From contig NZ_CP071604.1 of the NCBI RefSeq assembly GCF_017357225.1, positions 4,266,001 to 4,330,000 on the forward strand: a stretch of DNA of 64,000 nt, given 5' to 3'. How positions within the stretch are numbered: the stretch's first letter is position 1; each line of letters starts with the position of its first letter. The translations under genes were made by a program, and so were the position numbers. The notes under the pieces were generated by a model that saw only the letters and a program-made list of their open reading frames with translations, was not told where the DNA came from and did not search any database. Source of the stretch: Rhizobium binae (GTDB lineage Bacteria; Pseudomonadota; Alphaproteobacteria; Rhizobiales; Rhizobiaceae). This document shows positions 53,556 to 62,059 of this stretch, piece after piece.

Positions 53556-54098
53556 ATGAACATCATTCAGCAGCTTGAGGCCGAACAGGCCGCCAAGATC
53601 GAAGCCAAGCGCACCCTCCCCGAATTCTCCCCGGGCGACACCGTCCGCGTCAACGTGAAGGTCACGGAAGGCAACCGTACCCGCGTTCAGGCCTATGAAG
53701 GCGTCTGCATCGCCCGCTCCGGCGGCGGCCTGCAGGAAAACTTCACCGTTCGCAAGATCTCCTACGGCGAAGGCGTCGAGCGCGTATTCCCGGTCTACTC
53801 GCCGCTGATCGAAAGCGTCGACGTCGTCCGCCGCGGTAAGGTCCGTCGCGCCAAGCTCTATTACCTGCGCGACCGTCGCGGCAAGTCCGCCCGTATCGTT
53901 GAAGACACGGGCGTCCGCGCCCGCAAGCTCAACGACGCCGAACGCGCTGCGGTTGCCGAGGAAAAGGCACGCATCGAAGCTGAAAAGGTTGCAGCCGCCC
54001 AGGCGCTCGCCGCCGAGAAGGCAGCAGCAGAAGCCGCCGAAGCCAAAGCCGCTGCTGAAGCAGCAGCCGCCGCCGCAGCGGAGCCGGCAGCAGAATAA
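53556..54098 (+). CDS. rplS: 50S ribosomal protein L19
   Basis: A 180-residue ribosomal protein that sits at the subunit interface. Residues 1-120 are the L19 core ('[91 protein letters not shown]'), and residues 125-180 are an Ala/Glu/Lys-rich coiled tail as in other rhizobia. The start is ATG 53556. It follows trmD after a 214-base gap in which an ATGACA-17-TATTGG pattern (53379-53407) may be a promoter with a long leader. A terminator is at 54147. Confidence 0.96.
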
Positions 54099-54112
54099 GA
54101 TCTGCTCCAGGC

Positions 54113-54147
54113 AAATTCTTCGCTTGGAGCGAAATTCTTCGCTTGGA
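54113..54147. repeat. Direct repeat downstream of rplS
   Basis: AAATTCTTCGCTTGGA occurs at 54113-54128 and 54132-54147, separated by three bases, between the rplS stop and its terminator. Its purpose is unknown; it may be a duplication. Confidence 0.6.
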
Positions 54148-54180
54148 AAGGCGGCCTTCGGGTCGCCTTTTCTCTTTTTT
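54147..54180 (+). terminator. Rho-independent terminator of the trmD-rplS operon
   Basis: A stem AAAGGCGGCC / GGTCGCCTTT (54147-54156 and 54161-54170, with one G-T pair) capped by the very stable TTCG tetraloop and followed by TCTCTTTTTT. It closes the rplS transcript. Confidence 0.92.
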
Positions 54181-54258
54181 GCGTCGGCGCGCCGCCGGCG
54201 GCCTTGCCTTCGGCAGGTCTTCCGTGACAATTTTCGCGTTCAATCTGGGAGCCATTCC

Positions 54259-55056
54259 ATGCTGTTTCGTCGTACCGTTCTTGCGGGCTTTGCCGCCCTT
54301 GCGCTCGCCCCTTTGACCGTATCGGCCGCCGAGCTGCCCGATCTTGGCGGCAAGAGCGTCGTCGTCGTCACCGAGAATGCCTATCCGCCGCTGCAGTTCG
54401 TCGACCCGAAATCCGGCAAGGCGATCGGGTGGGAATATGATGCGATGAACGAGATCGCCAAGCGGCTGAATTTCAAGGTCGAATACCAGAACACCAGCTG
54501 GGACGCGATGATCCAGGCGGTTTCGGACGGCCAGTACAACATTGGCATGACCGGCATCACCATCAAGGACGACCGCAAGCAGAAGGTCGATTTCTCCGAT
54601 CCCTATATGCGCTCACAGCAATTCATGCTGGTGCGCGGCGACGAGAAGCGCTTCACCGACGCCAAGAGCTTTTCCGCTTTCAACGACGGCCTGATTGGCG
54701 CCCAGCCGGGCACGTCACCATTCTACACCGCCGTCTATGAAATCCTCGACGGCAACGAACAGAACCCGCGCATCAAGCTTTTCGAAACCTTCGGCGCGAC
54801 CGTGCAGGCGCTGAAAACCGGCGACGTCGACCTCGTTCTCACCGACAGCGTCGCTGCCAAGGGCTATGTCGATTCCTCGAACGGCGCCCTGAAGGTGGTC
54901 GGCGAACCGCTCGGCACCGAGGACTTCGGGTTCATCTTCCCGAAGGGCTCCGATCTCGTCGCTCCGGTCAACGCGGCCATCGCCGCTCTGAAAGCGGACG
55001 GCACCTTTGATGCGCTGAACAAGAAGTGGTTCCTCGACTACAAGATGGGCGAATAG
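54259..55056 (+). CDS. Amino-acid ABC transporter substrate-binding protein
   Basis: A periplasmic type-3 binding protein of 265 residues with a signal peptide (residues 1-23, ending at VSAAE). Blocks 'VVVVTENAYPPLQFVDPKSGKAIGWEYDAMNEIAKRLNFKVEYQNTSWDAMIQAVSDGQYNIGMTGITIKDDRKQKVDFSDPYMRSQQFMLV' match glutamine/arginine/polar amino-acid receptors. Start ATG 54259. It is followed by a permease 16 bases later, without an ATPase gene nearby; the missing ATPase must be encoded elsewhere if the pair forms a transporter. The ligand is unknown. Confidence 0.92.
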   Translation: MLFRRTVLAGFAALALAPLTVSAAELPDLGGKSVVVVTENAYPPLQFVDPKSGKAIGWEYDAMNEIAKRLNFKVEYQNTSWDAMIQAVSDGQYNIGMTGITIKDDRKQKVDFSDPYMRSQQFMLVRGDEKRFTDAKSFSAFNDGLIGAQPGTSPFYTAVYEILDGNEQNPRIKLFETFGATVQALKTGDVDLVLTDSVAAKGYVDSSNGALKVVGEPLGTEDFGFIFPKGSDLVAPVNAAIAALKADGTFDALNKKWFLDYKMGE

Positions 55057-55072
55057 TCCCGAGCAATCGCAG

Positions 55073-55888
55073 ATGGCGCCACAACCATCCCTGCGACACG
55101 AGAAGGACGACCGTCCCTGGTGGCTGGCCGTCCTCGTTCTGATCGGAATCATTCTCGCCGTCGTCATCGCCACAAACGACATTTACGCGCAGGTGTTCCG
55201 GACTGTGGTAAATGGCGCCGGCATCACCGTATTCGTGACCCTCGTGGCCTTCATGCTGGCGACAGTGCTTGGTCTCGGCATCGCGCTGCTTGGCCTCGCC
55301 GACAGCATCGTGCTGCGCCAGATCGCCCGCTTCTATATCGAAACCATCCGCGGCATCCCGATCCTGGTGCTGCTCTTCTACATCGCTTTCGTCGGCGCAC
55401 CTGGTCTTGTGGCGGCCTATAACTTCATCATCACGCCACTTGTGCAGGCTGGCATTGCCGAACCGATCCTCGTGCGCGACCTGTCGCTGATGTGGCGGGC
55501 CATCATCGCATTGATGATCGGCTATTCCTCCTTCATTGCCGAAATCTTCCGCGCCGGTTTCCAGTCGGTCGATATCGGCCAGATCGAGGCTGCAAAGTCG
55601 CTCGGCCTGTCGCGCTATCGCCGCTTCCGGCTCGTCGTCTTCCCGCAGGCGATCCGGGTCATCTTCCCGCCGCTCTCCAACGACTTCGTCTCGATGGTGA
55701 AGGATTCATCGCTCGTCTCCGTCCTCGGGGTGGCCGACATTACCCAGATGGGCAAGGTCTATGCCTCCGGCTCGTTTCGCTTCTTCGAGACCTATTCGAT
55801 CGTCACCTATATCTACCTGATCCTGACGATCGGCCTGTCGTTGGCGCTGCGGCGCATTGAACAGAAGATGAAGCAGAAGCCGCGCTGA
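55073..55888 (+). CDS. Amino-acid ABC transporter permease (HisMQ type)
   Basis: A 271-residue permease of the HisM/HisQ family. Hydrophobic segments run from residue 17, and the binding-protein-dependent loop 'EAAKSLGLSRYRRFRLVVFPQAIRVIFPPLSNDFVSMVKDSSLVSVLGVADITQMGKVYASGSF' (EAA motif, about residues 178-240) docks with the ATPase. Start ATG 55073, 16 bases after the receptor gene. No ATPase gene is seen within this window; it could be shared with another locus. Confidence 0.92.
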   Translation: MAPQPSLRHEKDDRPWWLAVLVLIGIILAVVIATNDIYAQVFRTVVNGAGITVFVTLVAFMLATVLGLGIALLGLADSIVLRQIARFYIETIRGIPILVLLFYIAFVGAPGLVAAYNFIITPLVQAGIAEPILVRDLSLMWRAIIALMIGYSSFIAEIFRAGFQSVDIGQIEAAKSLGLSRYRRFRLVVFPQAIRVIFPPLSNDFVSMVKDSSLVSVLGVADITQMGKVYASGSFRFFETYSIVTYIYLILTIGLSLALRRIEQKMKQKPR

Positions 55889-55906
55889 GCCACATCACGA
55901 TTCGAA

Positions 55907-55934
55907 TTGCCGTTTCGTTCAAAAATCGCTATAT
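55907..55934 (+). promoter_or_regulatory. Candidate sigma-70 promoter of leuC
   Basis: TTGCCG at 55907-55912, a 16-base spacer, and CTATAT at 55929-55934, the common rhizobial -10 form. It lies about 198 bases ahead of the leuC start, giving a long leader. Visual match only. Confidence 0.45.
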
Positions 55935-56131
55935 GCGGGCGATGGAATCCAAGTTCAGATGCACTGGCGCGCATATTTTCGTGCTGCAGGACCACTATCG
56001 CCTGCCGGCCCGGTTTTTCGCATGCGTATCCGGTGCGCTCAACAGCCGACTTCGTTGATCGAATGACGGCCGGCGGAGCCTGATCCGCTTTTTCCGATTT
56101 TCCAAAGCTTCCAAAAAACGGACTTAACGCC

Positions 56132-57541
56132 ATGAGCGCACCGCGTACCCTCTACGACAAGATCTGGGACGACCACCTGGTCGACGAACAGGCCGACGGA
56201 ACCTGTCTTCTCTACATCGACCGCCACCTGGTCCACGAAGTCACCTCGCCGCAGGCCTTCGAAGGCCTGCGCATGAGCGGCCGCAAGGTCCGCGCGCCAG
56301 AAAAGACGCTCGCCGTCGTCGACCACAACGTTCCGACCTCGGCCGACCGCCATCTCGGCATCAAGAACGAAGAAAGTCGCATTCAGGTCGAGCAGCTCGC
56401 CAAGAATGCCGCCGAGTTCAATGTCGAATATTATTCCGAGAACGACAAGCGCCAGGGCATCGTCCACATCATCGGGCCGGAACAGGGCTTCACCCTGCCC
56501 GGCATGACGATCGTCTGCGGCGACAGCCACACCTCCACCCATGGTGCTTTCGGCTCGCTCGCCCACGGCATCGGCACGTCTGAGGTCGAGCATGTTCTCG
56601 CCACCCAGACGCTGATCCAGAAGAAGGCCAAGAACATGCTGGTGCAGGTCGACGGCCAGCTACCGGCAGGCGTCACCGCCAAGGACATCGTTCTTGCCAT
56701 CATCGGCGAGATCGGCACGGCGGGCGGCACCGGCTACGTCATCGAATATGCCGGCGAAGCGATCCGCTCGCTGTCGATGGAAGGGCGCATGACGATCTGC
56801 AACATGTCGATCGAAGGCGGCGCCCGTGCCGGCCTGATCGCCCCCGACGAAGTCACCTTCGAATATATCAAGGGCAAGCCGCGCGCGCCGAAGGGCGAAG
56901 CGCTGGAACAGGCGATCGCCTACTGGAAGACGCTGAAATCGGACGAAGGCGCCCATTTTGATCGCGTCGTCAAGCTGAACGCCGCCGAATTGCCGCCGAT
57001 CGTTTCCTGGGGCTCTTCACCTGAGGACGTCGTCTCGGTCCAGGGCACCGTGCCGAACCCCGACGAAATCCAGGACGAGACGAAGCGCGCTTCCAAGTGG
57101 CGCGCCCTCGATTACATGGGCCTGAAGCCGGGCACGAAAATGACCGACATCAACGTCGACCGCGTCTTCATCGGCTCCTGCACCAACGGCCGCATCGAGG
57201 ATCTGCGCGCCGCCGCCAAAGTGGTCGAAGGCAAGACCGTTGCCGCGACGGTGAACGCGATGATCGTCCCAGGTTCAGGCCTCGTCAAGGAACAGGCGGA
57301 AGCCGAAGGCCTCGACAAGATCTTCAAGGCCGCGGGCTTCGATTGGCGCGAGCCTGGCTGCTCGATGTGCCTCGCCATGAACGACGACCGCCTGAAGCCG
57401 GGCGAACGCTGCGCCTCCACCTCGAACCGCAACTTCGAAGGCCGTCAGGGCTTCAAGGGCCGCACGCACCTCGTCTCGCCGGCAATGGCCGCCGCCGCGG
57501 CAATCGCCGGTCACTTCGTCGATATCCGCGAGTGGAATTGA
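56132..57541 (+). CDS. leuC: 3-isopropylmalate dehydratase large subunit
   Basis: The 469-residue large subunit of the leucine-pathway isomerase (with LeuD), a [4Fe-4S] aconitase-like protein in the cytoplasm. The cluster cysteines are in '[16 protein letters not shown]' and '[34 protein letters not shown]', and the substrate block '[34 protein letters not shown]' is near residue 130. The start is ATG 56132 ([15 protein letters not shown]). It is monocistronic here; leuD is not in the window. A promoter and a terminator-like stem flank it. Confidence 0.97.
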   Translation: MSAPRTLYDKIWDDHLVDEQADGTCLLYIDRHLVHEVTSPQAFEGLRMSGRKVRAPEKTLAVVDHNVPTSADRHLGIKNEESRIQVEQLAKNAAEFNVEYYSENDKRQGIVHIIGPEQGFTLPGMTIVCGDSHTSTHGAFGSLAHGIGTSEVEHVLATQTLIQKKAKNMLVQVDGQLPAGVTAKDIVLAIIGEIGTAGGTGYVIEYAGEAIRSLSMEGRMTICNMSIEGGARAGLIAPDEVTFEYIKGKPRAPKGEALEQAIAYWKTLKSDEGAHFDRVVKLNAAELPPIVSWGSSPEDVVSVQGTVPNPDEIQDETKRASKWRALDYMGLKPGTKMTDINVDRVFIGSCTNGRIEDLRAAAKVVEGKTVAATVNAMIVPGSGLVKEQAEAEGLDKIFKAAGFDWREPGCSMCLAMNDDRLKPGERCASTSNRNFEGRQGFKGRTHLVSPAMAAAAAIAGHFVDIREWN

Positions 57542-57568
57542 TCCGTCATCCCTCGGAACGAGAATGAG

Positions 57569-57609
57569 AGCCGCCCGATGCGCAGAGCGCACCGGGCGGC
57601 TTCGTATTT
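57569..57609 (+). terminator. Terminator-like stem of leuC
   Basis: The arms AGCCGCCC and GGGCGGCT (57569-57576 and 57594-57601) enclose a second small stem TGCGC / GCGCA, followed by TTCGTATTTC. The T run is short, so efficiency is uncertain. It is 28 bases past the leuC stop. Confidence 0.6.
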
Positions 57610-57803
57610 CATGGCAGCGGCGCCTCCGTTTCCGGGCGTTGTGAATCAGCGGGCGAGCCCGTTTGTGCATGGGCCGTGTTCCCGATTTCATCCTTTCGGG
57701 CAATCGACACCCGGAAATGCCTATGGCCTCATCGGCTTAGGGCGCGATACGCGATAAATAGCGTTCAGGCTTCGGCGAATTCCGCGCCAATGGGGGAATG
57801 GCC

Positions 57804-58148
57804 ATGAGGCAGAGAATAGTAAGGCGTTTACTGCAAACCAGCTTGATCGCGCTTACCTCGCTGGCATCGAACGAGGCCGCCGGCGCCGCGCCGATCCATT
57901 CGGCGATCCCTCCGGTCATAACGCCCTCCGGCCTGCTGCAACAGGTCGCGCGAAGCAAGATACCGTCTCTCAATGGATATCGCGGCTATGACAGGGCCCG
58001 GCCCGGTTATATCAAGAGTTCCAACGGTTATTGGTATCCCTCGCGCGCCTTTGACGATTATACGGGCTCGATCGGACGGTCGCAGCCCAGGAGCAATAGC
58101 TGCGACTATGGCTTTGCCCCGACCAACGGATCGGGCTGCAATTATTGA
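57804..58148 (+). CDS. Small secreted protein, BA14K-like
   Basis: A 114-residue protein with a signal peptide (residues 1-26, ending AAGA). The mature part is Gly/Tyr/Arg/Ser-rich: 'LNGYRGYDRARPGYIKSSNGYWYPSRAFDDYTGSIG', the 'GYRG...RPGY...NGYWYP...AF' pattern resembling the rhizobial BA14K-type lectin-like proteins, and it ends in two cysteines ('SNSCDYGFAPTNGSGCNY'). ATG 57804 has GGGGG about 7 bases upstream; an ATG two codons earlier has poor spacing. Function unknown. It converges with the aldo/keto reductase gene. Confidence 0.65.
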   Translation: MRQRIVRRLLQTSLIALTSLASNEAAGAAPIHSAIPPVITPSGLLQQVARSKIPSLNGYRGYDRARPGYIKSSNGYWYPSRAFDDYTGSIGRSQPRSNSCDYGFAPTNGSGCNY

Positions 58149-58229
58149 CTCGACGGCTGCATGTCTCGTCGTCGGCGGCCGCGGCGAGTATCCTTCCCTC
58201 GGAGCGGCCGCTGATGATCGGAAGGGCGG

Positions 58230-59060
58230 TCAGAACGCCGCTGTCATCGGGTCCGGTCCCATGCGCGCGCCGGCGCTGTCGAGCTTGGCGATCGCCGCCA
58301 TGTCATCGGCATCGAGCTTGAAATCGAACACCTGGAAATTCTCCTCGATGCGCGACGGTGTCACCGACTTCGGAATAACGACGAGGCCGGTGTCGACGTG
58401 CCAGCGGATAATGACCTGAGCCGGCGTCTTCCGATGTTTCCTGGCGATCTCGCCGATGACAGGGTTCGAGATGAACTGCCCCTGGCCGAGCGGGCTCCAG
58501 GATTCGGTGGCGATGTTCAGTTTCTTGTGCGCCTCTTGCGCCGCCTTCTGCTGGAAATCGGGATGCAGCTCGATCTGGTTGATAACAGGAACGACTCCGG
58601 TTTCGCCGATGATCCGCTCCAGATGCTCAGGATAGAAATTTGACACACCGATCGAGCGGGCGCGCCCCTCTTCCTTGATGCGAACGAACGCCTTCCAGGT
58701 TTCGGTGTAGAGGCCTCGATGTGGCGACGGCCAGTGTACGAGATAAAGGTCGACATAGTCTAATCCGAGCTTCTTCAGGCTGCCGTCGAAGGCACGCAGC
58801 GTATTGTCGTAGCCCTGGTCGGTGTTTCTGAGCTTGGTGGTGACGAAGATGTCCTTGCGGTCGAGGCCGGAGGATCGGATGCCTTCGCCGACACCCTCCT
58901 CATTGTCGTAACCGGACGCTGTATCGATATGGCGGTAGCCGGCGGCAATGGCTGTGCGTACGGTCGGAGCGGCAATCTCCTGCGGTGTCTGCCAGACGCC
59001 GAGCCCGACCTGCGGAATGGAATGTCCGTCATGGAAAGTGATGATGGGTTGAGTGGTCAC
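58230..59060 (-). CDS. Aldo/keto reductase
   Basis: A 276-residue NADPH-dependent aldehyde/ketone reductase of the (beta/alpha)8 AKR fold. The catalytic tetrad is D46, Y51, K76 and H109 ('HIDTASGYDNEE', 'FVTTKLRN', 'LYLVHWP'), and the cofactor 'IPKSVTPSRIEENFQVFDF' is near residue 232. The start is GTG 59060 (VTTQPIITFHDGHSIPQVGLG), with GGAGATATATT upstream. Subfamily AKR5-like (2,5-diketo-D-gluconate reductase/YvgN-type). Substrate unknown. Transcribed alone on the minus strand. Confidence 0.93.
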   Translation of the reverse strand: MTTQPIITFHDGHSIPQVGLGVWQTPQEIAAPTVRTAIAAGYRHIDTASGYDNEEGVGEGIRSSGLDRKDIFVTTKLRNTDQGYDNTLRAFDGSLKKLGLDYVDLYLVHWPSPHRGLYTETWKAFVRIKEEGRARSIGVSNFYPEHLERIIGETGVVPVINQIELHPDFQQKAAQEAHKKLNIATESWSPLGQGQFISNPVIGEIARKHRKTPAQVIIRWHVDTGLVVIPKSVTPSRIEENFQVFDFKLDADDMAAIAKLDSAGARMGPDPMTAAF

Positions 59061-59191
59061 AATATATCTCCGGGAGTTTGAAAAATTGGACGAGGCATAA
59101 ATTGCGCCCGCACGCGGGGCGTCCCCGGAACGCATCTCAGCCTGAGCGTTCGGTCACCGAAAAGATATAGGCAGCCGCATCCGGAAGACAA

Positions 59192-59740
59192 TCAGACCAC
59201 CCGGACAATTGTCCCCTTGCGAAGATGCGGCAGGAGGCGGCGCATGTCGCCGAGGCTCACCGCCACGCAGCCGGCCGTCGGCTCGTAGCCCGGCCGGATG
59301 AGATGGAAGAAAATCGCCGAGCCGCGGTTGCGCGCCCGCGGGGAGATATTCCAGTCCATCACCAGGCAGATATCGTAGAGCCCGTCGCTGCGCCGCATCT
59401 CCTCGTGACTGGCACCGAACGGCGCTCTGACGAGGCGGTTGTAATTGGCATCGCCGGACTGGTCGCACCAGAGCATGCCGGCGACGATGCGGCGGATGGG
59501 AAGCGCAGTGGCGAGCCGGCCGTTCCGCTCGCCGCGCCGGAAGCCTGACAGCAGTTTCATCGATGTGATCGGCGTGGCGCCATCGCCCTCGCGTTTCAGG
59601 ACGGTGCGGCCGGAGCGGCCGATCGCGGCAGGCACGATGATCGCGCCGAGCCGGACGATCGCGCGGCTCTTTCTCCCTGGTGCCGGGCGCACCACGACCG
59701 TCAACGGCCTAACTCTCGGCTTTCGCCTTGCTTTTTCCAT
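59192..59740 (-). CDS. L,D-transpeptidase (YkuD) family protein
   Basis: A 182-residue protein whose C-terminal YkuD catalytic domain contains H146 and C158 in 'HLIRPGYEPTAGCVAVSLGDMRR'. These enzymes make 3-3 cross-links in peptidoglycan or attach proteins to it; relatives without a signal peptide exist and their role is uncertain. No convincing signal peptide is visible in the chosen start (ATG 59740, MEKARRKPRV), which is preceded by a weak site; ATG 59785 is an alternative. It is divergent from the response-regulator gene, 140 bases away. Confidence 0.85.
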   Translation of the reverse strand: MEKARRKPRVRPLTVVVRPAPGRKSRAIVRLGAIIVPAAIGRSGRTVLKREGDGATPITSMKLLSGFRRGERNGRLATALPIRRIVAGMLWCDQSGDANYNRLVRAPFGASHEEMRRSDGLYDICLVMDWNISPRARNRGSAIFFHLIRPGYEPTAGCVAVSLGDMRRLLPHLRKGTIVRVV

Positions 59741-59880
59741 TTTTCTCGCATGTCTTGCATTGCCTGAGGCTTTGATTGAAATCATATGCAAACATGCCCG
59801 GCAACAGCCCCGCCGGCCGATCCTTGCCAAACCTACAATTTGGCGTAGGACTAGGGGACCTAACATGAGGACGCAACGGC

Positions 59881-60564
59881 ATGACTGCACGCACCATTCT
59901 TTTGGTGGATGACGACGAAGACCTTCGGCAGACGCTGACGGAGCAGTTGTCGCTTTATGAGGAATTCACGGTTCTGCAGGAAGCCAACGCCGGCAAGGGT
60001 GTTGCGACCGCCCGTTCGACGCCGGTCGATCTGTTGATCATGGATGTCGGCCTGCCTGACATGGATGGCCGCGAAGCGGTGAAGCTCCTGCGCAAGGGCG
60101 GCTTCAAGGCGCCGATCATCATGCTGACCGGCCATGATACGGATTCCGATACGATCCTCGGCCTCGAGGCCGGCGCCAACGATTATGTCACCAAACCCTT
60201 CCGCTTCGCCGTACTGCTGGCGCGCATCCGCGTGCAACTGCGCCAGCACGAGCAGAGCGAGGACGCCACCTTTACCGTCGGCCCCTATCTCTTCAAGCCG
60301 AGCCAGAAGCTGCTGACCACCGACAACGGCCAGAAGATCCGCCTGACCGAAAAGGAAGCGGCAATCATCCGCTATCTCTACCGCGCCGAACAGAAGGTCG
60401 TCACCCGCGACGTGCTTCTCGAAGAGGTCTGGGGCTATAATTCCGGCGTGACCACACATACGCTGGAAACCCACGTCTACCGGCTGCGCCAGAAGATCGA
60501 GCGCGATCCCTCTAACGCCGAAATCCTGGTGACGGAAAACGGCGGCTACAAGATCATCCCCTAG
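59881..60564 (+). CDS. cenR: OmpR-family response regulator, CenR-like
   Basis: A 227-residue two-component regulator: receiver domain 1-120 with D10/D11, phospho-acceptor D55 in 'LLIMDVGLPDMDG', T/K in 'MLTGHD' and 'TKPF', then a winged-helix DNA-binding domain (130-227) with 'RLTEKEAAIIRYLYRAEQKVVTRDVLLEEVWGYNSGVTTHTLETHVYRLRQKIE'. The sequence resembles the CenR regulators of alphaproteobacteria (cell-envelope control, partner CenK). The partner kinase is not in this window. The start is ATG 59881. A composite repeat region follows its stop codon. Confidence 0.88.
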   Translation: MTARTILLVDDDEDLRQTLTEQLSLYEEFTVLQEANAGKGVATARSTPVDLLIMDVGLPDMDGREAVKLLRKGGFKAPIIMLTGHDTDSDTILGLEAGANDYVTKPFRFAVLLARIRVQLRQHEQSEDATFTVGPYLFKPSQKLLTTDNGQKIRLTEKEAAIIRYLYRAEQKVVTRDVLLEEVWGYNSGVTTHTLETHVYRLRQKIERDPSNAEILVTENGGYKIIP

Positions 60565-60778
60565 AACAGGATGATATTAGGCCAGCTCGGCCTGAAATCT
60601 GAATCCTGTTCTCAATGAAAGAGTTGGAACATGATGTCGCCCGAAAGCCACTCACGCCTTTCGGCATGATGCTCTGGAGAATTTCCGTTTTCTCCGAATC
60701 ACGGTAATCCTCTATCTCTTTGTTTTCACGCAGTTCCGCACACAAGCCGCTCGGCAGTTTTGTTGGAATTGCTCTAAG
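60563..60778. repeat. Composite RIME-like mosaic repeat region
   Basis: Nearly all of the space between cenR and the next gene is built of palindromic blocks: GAACAGGAT / ATCCTGTTC arms (60564-60572 and 60603-60611) around GGCCAGCTCGGCC (60580-60592); CCGAAAG / CTTTCGG (60641-60664) inside ATGATG repeats; and a third block starting TTTGTTTTCACGCAG with TTGCTCTAA at its end. I recognise these as the mosaic palindromic elements dispersed in Rhizobium genomes, here joined in series. Confidence 0.75.
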
Positions 60779-60791
60779 GCGAAAAGCCCAC

Positions 60792-61247
60792 ATGGCGCTG
60801 ACGGACGACATTCATCTGCTCTCGCAGCTTCCGCTGTTCAAGGACATGAGCGAGGACCAGCTGCGCCTGATCGCCTTCGGCGCCGACCGGCGCATGATCG
60901 CGGCCGGCCAGATGCTGTTTCGCCAGGGCGCGCCGGCCGAGAGCGCCTATGTCGTCTTGAGCGGCAGCCTGGCACTCAGCACGACGAGCAGCGACGGCAT
61001 GCAGCGGACCGATGCGGTTGCCGGACCCGGCACGCTGATTTCCGAGCTGGCGCTGGTGACGCTGGTCGAGCGCAAGTTCACCGCGATCGCGCGTGAGGAC
61101 ACGAACATCATCCGCATCACCCGCGCCCTCTTCCACCGGCTGCTCGAGGAATATCCTGATGCGGCCCGTCTGATCGAAAATCGCATCCGCGACAATCTCG
61201 TCGAACTTGCCGCCAAGGCCGCAAGCCAGTTCCACCGGTTCAGCTGA
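60792..61247 (+). CDS. Cyclic-nucleotide-binding domain protein
   Basis: A 151-residue protein that is essentially one cNMP-binding (CRP-like) beta-barrel domain: 'LLSQLPLFKDMSEDQLRLIAFGADRRMIAAGQMLFRQGAPAESAYVVLSGSLAL', 'GPGTLISELALVTLVERKFTAIAREDTNIIRITRALFHRLLEEYP'. No DNA-binding helix-turn-helix follows, so it may sense a nucleotide or act as a modulator of another protein. ATG 60792 has AAGGCGAAAAGCCCAC in front. It lies downstream of the composite repeat region and is the last plus-strand gene before the xthA block. Confidence 0.85.
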   Translation: MALTDDIHLLSQLPLFKDMSEDQLRLIAFGADRRMIAAGQMLFRQGAPAESAYVVLSGSLALSTTSSDGMQRTDAVAGPGTLISELALVTLVERKFTAIAREDTNIIRITRALFHRLLEEYPDAARLIENRIRDNLVELAAKAASQFHRFS

Positions 61248-61273
61248 TCCACCTGGATACAACTGAAAAAACG

Positions 61274-62059
61274 TCAGTCGCAGACGAGGCCATCGATCGC
61301 TGCGGCGAGCTTTGTGAGGTCCGCGGCGTAGAAGCCGGCAGCATTGAGACAGTTCGTCTCGAGGAGCTTCAGGCCCTCTTCTGTACGGCAGACGTCAATG
61401 ACATAGGCCGGAGAGTAGCCCGGATTGAGATCGGCCATCCGCTGCCCGAATTCGAGCGCGTCGTCATCGATCTCATGACGGTGGATGACGCGCGATCCTT
61501 CTTTGTAAAGCGAATAGGTGACGATCCTGTCATTGACGACCCAGAGACGCCATTCGCGCAGGATGCGGACAGGCTTGGTGAACATCAGCAGCGTGTTATG
61601 GCGCAGCGATCCCGCCGGGATCTCATCTTCGTCGAGCGCCAGGACCCTCTCGGCCATACGGACGATCTCGCCGGCCGATTTCACGTTGCCGGGCTCTTCC
61701 TTGCTGTCGTCGACGGGACGCAGGAACCATTCCCGCCCATCGTCAGCCAGACGCGCGGGAACCTCGCGGAGCGTCAGGAACAACGCATCGGCGCCGTTGA
61801 GTAGGTAGGGATGCCACACCTTTTCCTGGACAAACGGACGCAGTTTGAACATGCCCGGCCGGTAGCCGTTCGTCTCGGCGTTTCTCCAGAGCGTGTAGGA
61901 ACCGAACATCACCACCGCGCTGGGATCGGCGACAACCGGCTCGGGAATAAGCTCGCCGATGAACGGAACGACCCTGTGCCAAGTGTAGCGGATACCGAGC
62001 CGGTCGAGTGCCTCGGCAAGCTTGTGATGGTCCTCGAACTCCTGAAGAATCCACTGCAT
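61274..62059 (-). CDS. ATP-grasp domain protein (DUF4343-like)
   Basis: A 261-residue cytoplasmic protein with an ATP-grasp-like fold: 'GSYTLWRNAETNGYRPGMFKL' early, 'FLRPVDDSKE' and 'IVRMAERVLALDEDEIPAGSLRHNTLLMFTKPVRILREWRLWVVNDRIVTYSLYKEG' in the middle, and 'PAYVIDVCRTEEGLKLLETNCLNAAGFYAADLTKLAAAI' at the end with D/E-N-x-x-N metal ligands. The substrate is unknown. Its ATG shares its first base with the TGA of xthA, so the two are translationally coupled. The long reading upstream of the chosen start overlaps xthA and is not real. Confidence 0.82.
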   Translation of the reverse strand: MQWILQEFEDHHKLAEALDRLGIRYTWHRVVPFIGELIPEPVVADPSAVVMFGSYTLWRNAETNGYRPGMFKLRPFVQEKVWHPYLLNGADALFLTLREVPARLADDGREWFLRPVDDSKEEPGNVKSAGEIVRMAERVLALDEDEIPAGSLRHNTLLMFTKPVRILREWRLWVVNDRIVTYSLYKEGSRVIHRHEIDDDALEFGQRMADLNPGYSPAYVIDVCRTEEGLKLLETNCLNAAGFYAADLTKLAAAIDGLVCD

